Assembly: GCF_040869045.1 (NCBI RefSeq)
Contig: NW_027136912.1
Coordinates: forward strand, 682,001-746,000
From: Eurosta solidaginis
Lineage: Eukaryota > Arthropoda > Insecta > Diptera > Tephritidae
Length of the DNA: 64,000 bases
Reading direction: 5' to 3'
Shown here piece by piece: positions 52,621-62,787 of the stretch. The position numbers and the translations under genes were made by a program. The number at the start of each line of letters is the position of its first letter. Within the stretch, counting starts at the first letter, position 1. The notes under the pieces were generated by a model, which saw nothing but the letters and a program-made list of their open reading frames with translations, had not been told where the DNA came from and searched no databases.

Positions 52621-54312
52621 ACCATGAACTTTTGAGATCTTTTTAGCTATTCGCTCCTACTTCTCCACACAGCATTTTTTTTTTTTTTCAAACTATAAAT
52701 CTACTTTAAGGCATATTAGTCGCTTATTAACTTCATGTTGGCAGAAACTCCCCCATTGTGACCCTTAATTAAGTGCATACTGATGATCATTAACTCATTG
52801 AGGTATCTGCTGAGTTTCCGGCTGGACTGAGACAGCCATTATCGGCATGCTATCTCAGTCCATGCGCGTAGAAAAAATATGAAGCTAAAATAAATTTAAA
52901 GTTAAAGATGTTGTGGATGTTATACTTTGCAGTGAGTTAATCTGTGGCTATTGGATTTGAAAGTTTTGAAAACAAGTTTGTACTGAATCGTATGGTTAAA
53001 GTAAAACTTGTTTAACTTATTACTGTTTGAGTGACCGCATTGATTTGCACTTCATTTAAAGTTTTCTGCAACGAAAGTATGAAAATAAGTATGGCATACT
53101 TTCAGACGGTTGACTTTTGCAGGAAACTCTAAGCAAACAATCTAAGTTAAACAACCATTCACGGTGCAAACTGTAAAAAGGAAGTGAATATGAGTTAAAA
53201 TAAGTTGGTGAAAGCTCCAATAATGAATTGTGTATCAAATCTGTGCGTCAGATGACTTTTGTTAATTCAAAAGTATGCAAAGTGTAATTAAATATATGAC
53301 TATCTAAGAAATCTCTTATTAAAATAAGAGGTGGATGAAAGGGGAGCGAAACTTATCCCGTAAGTGGATCATAATCTGGATAGAGCATATACCACACGAC
53401 TCTCAAATGTGCGTGTTCAGATTTTAGCCACTATGGAAAAGTTTTATCGTTGTTCGTTCAAGCATTCCTTTAAGCTTCATTTGCATACTTTTCGGCGCCT
53501 ATAAATTTTAGTAAAAATATAGAAAATGTGAAAGAAATTTCTGCAAAAATTGGGTCGGAAACCCCACGTGTAAAAATTTGCGGACTAATGTCTAATAGAG
53601 ACAACTTTATTGTGAAGAAAAAACCGCGCCCCAAAAATTTCATTACCAATGGACTAAGCATGACAGAAGTGTGCTCAATATATGCACTTTAAATATAATG
53701 GGGAAACAGCTTAAGACAAGGTTAAATACGGTTTATCCCTAAATTCTCCATATTTTCATTGTCAAGTATATGCAATAAATTGCCCCAAAGTTTATTTATT
53801 AGCCGATTTTTCCAAACAGTTTCACTATTACCTTCTTTCAGTATGTACCAACCACTCACTAAGAAAGTATAATTTTCGGCGCATAATCTGCTTCAATGCC
53901 TGCCGGCAAGGTATTAATTTGTAAAGGGTCTTATTAAAGAAATAATTTGTGTCTAGGTGGTTAGAGTACGAAGGATGGTTTAGTAGATTAGTAAGCGCTT
54001 CTAAAATTTAGAATTTAATTGGAACTCGAACCAAAATAAAATCTTGAAGAAAAGAAGCTCTGAAATAATAGGAAGGCTAATAAATTGCTAACAAAAGTTA
54101 TTGATTTGCTTTTGGCAATGAGTGATTTATTGCTTAATATTGCATAGTTTTAGGCGCGTATTACATATTTGTATACCTTCCGTAGATGCTGTGAATCAGA
54201 GCATAGCATAACTTAAGTTTGAATAGGTTGAACTGGCTGGTCAATAAAGTCCTCACATGGACTAAATGTATAGATATTTATACCAGATTTTGTACAAAAA
54301 AAAAACGAGAAA
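52621..54312. other. 1.7 kb with no gene
   Basis: Contains a short hairpin at 52823-52862 (TGGACTGAGACAG paired with CTATCTCAGTCCA, 12 of 13, loop 14) and three TTTTAGGCGC-type motifs at 53483-53500, 53868-53883 and 54141-54158. The short frames are unremarkable. Confidence 0.5.
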
Positions 54313-54314
54313 CT

Positions 54315-55060
54315 GCATTTTTGAACTTATATTAAAGAATTGTTCCGTCCTCTTGACAAATACTAGACGTTTTCTAGGCTTCCTATATATCTGGCAACTC
54401 TGCCACCGCTAGTAGCTGGAGACTTGACTTCCCGAGCTTAGGACAGGAATACAGAATATGTTCTTCCTTTTCTTCCTGCAGCTGGCACTTCCCTAACGTG
54501 CTGTTACTGACGAGGTCTTACTTAAAAGCGCGGGCCTTAAGTCTTCTCTCTTTAGAGATATCAGCAACTTTGCGAATCTGAGGTCGTATTAGTTGCACAT
54601 AGGCTTGAAAAGTTTCGCACTTCTGTCCACACCTTTTCTGCTTGCTGGATCATATGCAACTCCTTTTCAATTCTTCGAACAGATTGGGATGTCCCTCGTG
54701 TATTCATTGAGTCATGCACCCTCCTTTGCCAACTCAACGGCCTTTTTTCACCTTATATCCCCTCATGACCGAGATCTTAGTGTAAATGTATAGTCCGACC
54801 TAGGCGAAGTCTCTGTAATCCTTGTTTGCATTCCAGGATGGAGCTTAAGCACACTTTCCATAGAACTTCTTCACGGCGAAATTTGCGTTTGTAAGATGTT
54901 GCAGTGATCTGGCAACTTGAACGATATATGTGTATTTGAATCGACACAGCAAACATGAGACCTAACGCCTTCCGTTAATTTGGAACTATCGGTATACACG
55001 TGTATAATAAGTAGTCTTATCCTCTGTCACTCGTACCTTCATTCGCTACTACTGAGGAGG
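54315..55060 (-). pseudogene. LINE RNase H and C-terminal fragment
   Basis: The minus strand from about 55000 reads VYTDSSKLTEGVRSHVCCVD (TDGS changed to TDSS) and KLPDHCN. Further down is a ELAKEGA(W)LNE block near 54730, then the C-terminal region shared with 2580-2802 (the CTGCAG...GCACTT block at ~54480). Stops and frameshifts throughout. Confidence 0.72.
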
Positions 55061-56690
55061 AGGATGTTCTTGGTAAACACGTCAAATTGAGCGAAAGTAA
55101 AAATAAATAAATGCAAATAAATAAGGAAACGTGTGTGCTTTTTCTCAAAATAAAAGCCATTTAATGTGTGTGTGTTTCTGAATGAAAAATTAGTAAAAGG
55201 TGGCATGCATTGTTTAAGCACTTAAAAGCATGAATTATGCTTGATAAAGTCAGAAGTTTAAATCCGGTAAACAATATTCGTGTAGCGTACTTTTAGGCGT
55301 GATTATGCGCCAAATTTTATCAAACTTATACTCATATGTTTGCTTTTACTATCGTTTCTGAATTAAACACTTTATACGATTATTTCTCTAAAAAACGATT
55401 TTTCAAACCATAATGAATCTAGAAACAAAGTTTTTTGATTCAATATAACTGTGCAATTTGGGCTATAAATTTGAGTCAGCCCTGATAGTCACTACTACGA
55501 CTTCTCAATTAATAAATAGCCTTATGTATCTGTGTCAGTCACATATATTTCTTCCAGTGCTCTTTACTACCTCGGAAATTGTGTACAAGTCTGCATTTCA
55601 TAAAATTATGCCGCTGCTGGATTACAGCGGGCTTTACAACTTTGTAAGTATATCAACATTCAAGTTGATATTTTAAAAATCTTTTATTTTGATTTTAAAT
55701 ATAAAATTTATTTTTGTTTATTTTTGAGTTTAGATATTTTAATACTAATTAGAATTTTCTTTTTATGAAGTTATTCAAAATTTTAAGTTAACAGGAAAAC
55801 TCAATTAAAATTATTTTAAAAATTAAAGTAAAGAGTACAAAGTAGTTAACACTATATTTACTCCCATTTTAAGTTAACAGGAAAACTCAATTAAAATTAT
55901 TTTAAAAATTAAAGTAAAGAGTACAAAGTAGTTAACACTATAGTAAGCTAGTAATTTTATGCAAGTAAATGTAAGTGCTGGAGAAATTTTTTCAACTAGA
56001 GAAGATACCAATGTTTTATATGTTTATACAATTTCAGTACTGCACATTGAAATTTAGATAAAAAATAAAATTTTTGTTGCATAATTTTAGGCACAATACT
56101 CTCGAGCCGTTAAGTATATAATAGTAAATAGTAATTAATTTTTGTTAGTTTGCTTACAAATAATCAGAAAATATCAATTATGCTACACAGAAAATGCAGT
56201 TTGCTTATTTTTAGAGCAGCACGAAGCAAATTTTGACGATAGTTCGCGCTCTTAAGATATAGAAAACATTATGTATAGGGAAATCTGGGCTCTTTTAATA
56301 GATTAATGTCTGACGTCTTCCTTATTTCTTCAGTGTGAGCAGTGCCTTTTAAACACCATCAAAACAGTATCATATTGAAGAGAAATCGCGTGACATATTA
56401 CAGCCAGTGTATTACCATTTAAGAGAGTCCCATCCCTTGAAAGCGCCTATTCTACAGTCTTGCTTCCTTCGCACTGCCCTCTAAGTACATTGTAACTTCA
56501 TGCAAATGAAATTCGAACTTCGATGTGATACCACTTACTAAATCATGCCAACCTTCACGTTGGAGGGGCTGAGGAAATACGAGCAGGACATTTGGACAAA
56601 TAACGATATACTTGGTTCCAGAAATCTGTTAGTAAAGCACGCAATTCATTGGGTTCCTATTTGAAGCAGCAAGGCTGAACTCTTTCTAAA
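55061..56690. other. no gene seen; contains a local duplication
   Basis: TTTTAGGCGC-type motifs at 55286-55301 and 56079-56095. The tandem repeat at 55781-55942 is listed separately. No coding support. Confidence 0.5.
55781..55942. repeat. 76-bp direct duplication
   Basis: 55781-55856 and 55867-55942 (from TTTTAAGTTAACAGGAAAAC to GTAGTTAACACTATA) appear identical, separated by 10 bp. The period is 86 bp. A recent local duplication. Confidence 0.9.
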
Positions 56691-56695
56691 AATGT

Positions 56696-56938
56696 TGTAA
56701 CGAATATTAGTGATACTAAGTGATACCCACATCACTAGTCTGATGATAAGTAAATGAAGCCACAACAACAATAAAGCAGGCAGTCACTTGTATCTACATA
56801 AACGAATCAATCATTATGTTTACACATATGTACGTACACGCAGCGGAGAGAGACGCACAAACATATGCATATATCTGAGTTACTCCCAAAAGTAGGCAAT
56901 CATCTGTGGAAGTATAACTCACATATACACGCGCATAT
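56696..56938 (+). mobile_element. LTR 5' half, fused to a CCGTCC repeat
   Basis: From TGTAACGAATATTAGTGATA to CTCACATATACACGCGCATA, colinear with the start of 6592-7138 in element orientation. The sequence then switches within the word CATATATCGAAA to the middle of the CCGTCC family. Confidence 0.8.
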
Positions 56939-58134
56939 ATCGAAAATTTCGAAAAACCGAAAAAGTGCGATAATTCATTACCAAAGGCGGATAAAGCGTT
57001 GACCTTATGACGCAAAATAGAAAATAAAAATTAGCGAAATCGGATGACGAACACGTCCACTTTTAACAAAAGATTTAATATATTTACAGTATAAAAGTAA
57101 ATTATGTCAACATTCGACTCCAGTAGTGATATGGTGCAACAAAATACAAAGATAAAAGAAAAATTCAAAATGGGAGTAACCCCGCCCTTTTTCATTTAAT
57201 TCGTCTAGAATACTTTTGATGCCATAAGTCGAACAAAAATTTACCAATCCTTGTGAAATGTGGTAGGGACATAGATTCTATTACAATAACTGTTTTCTGT
57301 GAAAATGGGCGAAATCGGTTGAAGCCACGCCCAGTTTTTATACACAGTTGACCATCTGTCCTTCCGCTAGGCCGTTAACATGGTAACTTCCGCAAAAAAC
57401 GATATATCTTAACTAAACTCAGTTCACGTACTTATCAGAAGTCACTTTATCTTGGTATAAAATATGACCGAAATTCGACTATGACCACGCCCACTTTTCC
57501 GATATCGAAAATTACGAAAAATAAAAAAAAAATGCCATAATTCTGTACCAGATATGAAAAAAGAGATGAAACATGGTAATTGGATTGGGTTATTGACGCA
57601 AAATATAACTTTAAAAAAACTTTGTAAAATCGGTGTGACACCTACCATATTAAGTAAAGGAAAATGAAAAAGTTCTGCAGGGCGAAATCAAAAGCCCTTG
57701 GAATCTTGGCAGGAATACTGTTCGTGGTATTCCATATATAAATAAATTAGCGGTACCTGACAGATGATTTTCTGGGTCACCCTGGTCCACATTTTGTTCG
57801 ATATCTCGAAAACGCCTTCACATATACGACTAAGGGCTACTCCCTTTTAAAACCCTCCTTAATACTTTTAATTTGATACCCATATCGTACAAACACATTC
57901 TAGAGTCGCCCCTGGTCCACCCTTATTGCGATATCTCGAAATGGATTCCACCTATAGAACTATGGCCCACTGCCTTTAAAAATGCTTTTAATATATTCCA
58001 TTTGATACCCATGTCATACAAACACATTCCACGGTTACCCTATTTTCATTTTGCTAAATGCTGATTTTCCCTTATTTTGTCTCCAAAGCTCTAAGCTGAG
58101 TATGTAATGTTCGGTTACACCCGAAGTTAGCCTT
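56939..58134 (+). repeat. CCGTCC-family repeat, copy D (5'-truncated)
   Basis: Starts at TATCGAAAATTTCGAAAAAC, includes TTTAACAAAAGATTTAATAT, GGAGTAACCCCGCCC, GCCACGCCCAGTTTT, two TGGTCCAC...GATATCTCGAAA units (57785-57960) and ends CGGTTACACCCGAAGTTAGC. Orientation opposite to copy C. Confidence 0.82.
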
Positions 58135-58356
58135 CCTTATTTGTTTCCTATATATTTTGGGCATTTTATAATTTTTTCAGTGTTTAGTTTTTTTTTGTTT
58201 ATTTTGCTTTTTATTTTTATTTATTTTCTTTTTTCGTTTTCATGAAAATGAAATGGTATATTAAGTTTCTCACGAATCTCAAAAATTGTAAGTCCTTAAA
58301 GGAGAAAAGGTAGACTCGCCAACAAGTATACCGAAATGATCAGAATGAAGAGTTGA

Positions 58357-58750
58357 GTTGATTTAGCCATGTCCGTCTGTCCGTCTGTCTGTTTGTATAT
58401 AAACTAGTCCCTCAATTTTTGAGATATCTTGTCCGATTAGATATTTGTCGGAACCAGCCGGATGGGACCACTATAGCATATACCCCATAGAACCGATTTT
58501 TCAGAAAAGAAAATGTTTATCATATCTTCCTAAATTTATGAGATTGAAGCTTTAACTTCACCATATGCTTTCATATAAATCACATACTGTTATCTAAAAA
58601 AACGGATGAGATCGGCAGTATGTATAACATAAATCCCCCACAACCGATTGTTCAGATAAACAACTTTTCGAAATTTCTACACCATTTTAACCGCTAGAAA
58701 CTTCAAATTCCACCAAACGTCATAGATCAATGATTCATGGTCCTAGTTAT
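58357..58750 (+). repeat. second CATGTCCGTC-type dispersed repeat family
   Basis: GATTTAGCCATGTCCGTCTG, GTCTGTTTGTATATAAACTA, TTTTTGAGATATCTTGTCCG and ACATAAATCCCCCACAACCG. It differs from the CCGTCC family after the shared CCATGTCCGTC word. Non-coding. Confidence 0.6.
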
Positions 58751-59945
58751 TTTTCGTTGTTCTCTTCGATTTTTTCCCTTGAATTTTCCATCCCCGCTGC
58801 CAGCATTACCCTCTTAATAAAGTTCAAAAGTCCTTAATCAATCTTACTGAATGGCGCTCATTAGAAATACTGAAGCAATGCACGTCCTTGCTTAATTTCT
58901 TCTAAGCGTTATGGTACTTCCTTCGCTACTTCCACTACAAATACGCGAAAACAAAATTTGTAACAAATTCGAAACTAAATACCAACACCAACGTACTTTT
59001 AATGCACAGAACTCCTGGAAACTGCAATCAGTTTTAGTCAGAAAAGTTATTCGCTGGTAGAGTAGCATGAAAATAAACAACAACAACAAACTACAAAAAT
59101 AACAATAGCAAACAAAAATTTGCATAAATAACGGCAAGAGCAAAATCAACATAAAGCCAAAGTTAAAGAAGTCACAATAACAAAGACTCGAAGCAGAAAA
59201 ACTCTTGTGAAATATCTGTTCAGTTGCGCATGCTTAAGCGACGTACGACAGTGCGTAACAATGTTGCATATACGCACTGTCGTACGTCGTTTAAGCAATA
59301 CCAAAAGCCGGTTAAATAGATGATTAGTGTATGGAAGGAGAAATGTGAGAAGGTATGGTTAGTGTTGGCGGCTGCTTGAGTGATCAATTTTAGTGGTAGG
59401 GTAATCAAGAAGCATGCAAATATTTGGGTATATATGGCTGGAATAGAAATTTCAAGGCTACGTACCACAATTGCGTGCCGCTAAGCGTTTGTGATGGCTG
59501 GGATTAAGTGGTTAAGTTTCATCTTACTTACTTAGTGTTCGCTTTACTATATACAAGCTTTTGTATGTGTATAATGTTTGTATGTATTTTATATGAGCCT
59601 ACATTTAGTGGCACGAAATCTTGGCCAGAAGCTATTAGAAGGGACGCTTTAGATCTTACTCTGGACACCATTGTCACTAACTGACATGTTTGAGGTGAGA
59701 AGCAAAGTTGGACCACTAACCCGTTGAATTCGACGCTTTCCAGGGCACAGGCTAGCTTTAAGAAATCGTAGAAAAACAAAACAGCAACTCTTCCGATTTA
59801 TCATAGAAGACACAGGAATTAGCCCACTGCGACTCATAACCACTACGCAGACGCTTGAGAAGGAAGATGGATAGGTCCACTCAGACACTAAAACTGCTTT
59901 CTATAAGAGTTTTCCTCAACTAAAAATATTTAACAACGTTATGTG
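58751..59945. other. no gene recognised
   Basis: Contains the hairpin at 59232-59296. Around 59640-59890 a plus-strand frame reads FIIEDTGISPLRLITTTQTL, protein-like but unassigned. Confidence 0.45.
59232..59296. repeat. 26-bp-stem hairpin
   Basis: Arms 59232-59257 (GCTTAAGCGACGTACGACAG continuing TGCGTA) and 59271-59296 pair over 26 bp with one mismatch around a 13-base loop. No target duplication or known family recognised. Confidence 0.9.
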
Positions 59946-59949
59946 TCTT

Positions 59950-60560
59950 AGTGGAGCAAAGACCTTGCACAGGAGATGATTGGATAATAATGGCCACAGG
60001 CCCAGGCCCACAGATTGATGAGTTTTGTAGACAAATAAACGGCTATCTCCCTGATCTCTCCAGTTCCTCGCCACACGAAAGCTGACATTGTCACCGCCTA
60101 AATCATAGGCGACTTTATTTACAACATGGACGCATCAAATGTCGACCATATTAAATATCCACGTCGATAGCACCACGCTACCGACTGTCTTACACCCACC
60201 CCAAAATCTTGGGTGTGACTTTCGATCAGGGTCTACATTTTGGAGAGCATGCAGCCGCAATTGTACCGAAAATCCACAGCCCTAGGGAAACGCGCGTCAC
60301 TCTAGCTCAACTTCGATCTGGACACTGTAATAGGTTAAACTCTTGCTTATAACGTGTCCCTACAAGACACTAAGCATCTTTTCAACTGTATTGTTGAACC
60401 AACGCCTCTAACTCCTCTCTAGTTATGGTCCACTGCTGTTGAAACAGCCAGTTTCCTTTGAACTCCCGTTAGAGGAAATTGATGGCAATTTATAATTGAT
60501 CGCACCTATTGGATGGAGCGAAGCACTGCTAAAAGAACAACAACAACAGGTGATGAACTT
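59950..60560 (+). mobile_element. Jockey-like LINE fragment with internal deletion and 3' tail
   Basis: A RT palm remnant (GDDWIIMATGPGPQIDEF, in which the YADD box is degraded) is followed by HPPQNLGCDFRS-type sequence. A jump at about 60280 leads to PRETRVTLAQLRSGHCN, DTKHLFNC, and the 3' end DGAKHC with CTAAAAGAACAACAACAACA. The thumb is deleted. Confidence 0.78.
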
Positions 60561-61082
60561 TCAAGAGCAGTGCGACTTTTAGAAATCACAAAAATGTAAT
60601 TGGCACACTGAAAAAGACAGATGGAATTACGCAAAGCAGCTGGAAGAGAGACATGTCCTCATTTAAAACTCACTGCCCGGACTATATAGCAGGTTATCAA
60701 TACTCAGATATAATGGCAGGCTTGCTGACCATTACTGGTAGTCGAAAAAGCCTAGCATTAAAGTTAGACATCGTAAAGCGATTGAAATATGCTTTGCCTA
60801 AGCTAATTCAAGTTACCAAGATCGGATGTGGTCTATGCCTGTCCGTTACAGTAGCAAAAATAAACCAGATAGCCTCATCCTTATCCAACATTTATGGGGA
60901 ATTCCACTGCCAAGCTGCACTCCAAACAAATGGACAGGGGGGTAATAGGAAGTCGAAGCAACTGCACTCGTTGTATCGACTAATAAGCCTTAGCCTATTT
61001 CTTTTAAAGAGTTTGCAGAAAATTTTGTATCAACCTAAACAAACTAAGTTTGAGTACGGTTGTAATACCGTCATTCCAAGCA
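60561..61082 (+). other. open frame of unknown nature upstream of a LINE fragment
   Basis: A 150-codon frame at 60653-61105 (MSSFKTHCPDYIAGYQYSDI...) is long for this AT-rich DNA, but has no domain I recognise. It directly precedes LINE sequence on the same strand, so it may be decayed LINE pol in a shifted frame. I do not call it a gene. Confidence 0.3.
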
Positions 61083-61935
61083 GGGGAAGGGAAACCCGGG
61101 CATAAGTGTCGACGACACCCAAATCTACACTGAGGCTCCAAGATGGAATCGGGAGTGGGGGCCGGAGTCTTCTCTGAGTCCCTAAATATGTCTGCATCAT
61201 TCAGACTCCCATCACACTGCGGCGTGTTTCAAGCAGAAATAAAAGCAGCGATAAAAGCGCTTTCCTCGCCACACATTAACTCAAAATTAGTGTGGGCTTG
61301 TAAGCGACTCATATCCCAGTTATCCACCAATCTAGAACTACGCTTTATCTGGGTCCCGGGTCATAGTGGCATAGAGGGTAACGAGAAGGCGGACGAGCTA
61401 GCACGCAGGGGGTCATCGGAGATGAACGAGGAAGTAACCAGTCTCGAAGTAGGCATACCCTTAGCAGTAGCCAAGGGGAATATCCAAAGCTTCTACTTGA
61501 AGAAAGCACAAGCAAAGTGAGATAACATCACCACCTGTGCAATATCCATTTGGCCAAATTATAATGGAAAGAGGACGAGAAGTCTTCTGAACAAATCCAG
61601 GGCTAACACACTCAAACTGATGGCAGTCTTCACCGGTCATTGGGAAGTAGGTACGCATGCGGAAAAGATGGGCATTCCGTATAGCACAAGCTGCAAAGGT
61701 CCAAATGCCAGGTATACAGTAGAACACTTTATGTGTAAATGCCCGGCTCTAGCTAGAGCCCGGCTAAGGTTCCTTTCAACCTCGTTTCTAGAAGACCTCA
61801 GAGGGTTATCTGTGATAGCAATTCCGAATATTATTAATTTGATCAACAACTCTGGCTGGTGGTAATACATTCACCGTAACATTCCGTAGGTTTTCGGACG
61901 AGTTACATGGCATCAAAACGGCTTTAAATAGCTAC
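61083..61935 (+). pseudogene. LINE RNase H and C-terminal domain (I/LOA-type)
   Basis: 61143-61865 is one frame interrupted by a TGA at 61518-61520. It carries GVGAGVFSESLNMSASFRL, CGVFQAEIKAAIKAL (catalytic Glu in FQAE), then FIWVPGHSGIEGNEKADELA, the conserved end of the RNase H fold with His and Asp. After the stop come NGKRTRSLLNKSRANTLKLM, TGHWEVGTHAEKMGIPYSTS and the zinc-like YTVEHFMCKCPALARARLRF. The YSDSQ-containing middle is missing. A frameshift at about 61132 cuts off the IYTDGS start. Confidence 0.82.
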
Positions 61936-62785
61936 TTGGCGACCAGGGTCGCAGCCATTTCACCTAACTACTTTCCTACCTAAACAAACTCCCTCTATAA
62001 AGGAATCAATTTTCTTGGCCGTCCGAAAAATCCATGGAGTTGGCTATACATTTTCTCACGGAAAAAATTTAAACCTAAAAATACACCCTTCTGCATTTAA
62101 TTGGCATCTCAGAGGCTGTGGCAGAAATAAAAACCCAATAATTATTTACTGGGGGATAGGGGAATGTCGTGGTTTTTTCCACATTACAAAATTTTAACTT
62201 TTATTAAAGTGGCATATTCTAATTTGCAAAAATCTGTAACTGCTTTTTTAATAATTTTCACGTGACGCTTAAACATAAATACATTCATCATTAAGTTATA
62301 CTAATTACACTTTATAATTGTATAAATTCTTAATTGTAAACAAACCCACGAAATGCAAAAAGCCAAGGTAAAACTGAGATATCGATTGTACGCAAAAAGC
62401 CCTTGCCAAATTATTTGCTTGATGAAAAAAGTTTTAGCGAGATAAAAGTATTTGAAACTCTATTTTGTGCTGCGAGGTAAACACAGTTATGTAGAGTTGC
62501 GATGAGCTAACTTGACAGGTGTCACTTGCACCATCCAATTAGCGTTGTGGTAGTAAGCAAACATCAGCGTTAAATGGCGGCTGCTGCGTTTAATCCGCTT
62601 AAAGGATTTTGTTTCAAATTGTTTTAATGTGACCTAAGTTGTACTTAAATTGACAGAAATTATAATATTACAGGTGTTAAAAATGTCAAAGTCATGTAAC
62701 TTTAGATAACTTAATGTATTATGTATAATTATAGAGTCTTTGGTATAGGTAACTATATTTCGACTTTGAATACGCATCTTTATTT
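61936..62785. other. no gene seen
   Basis: AT-rich, featureless except for the end of the preceding LINE's non-coding tail. Confidence 0.5.
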
Positions 62786-62787
62786 TT

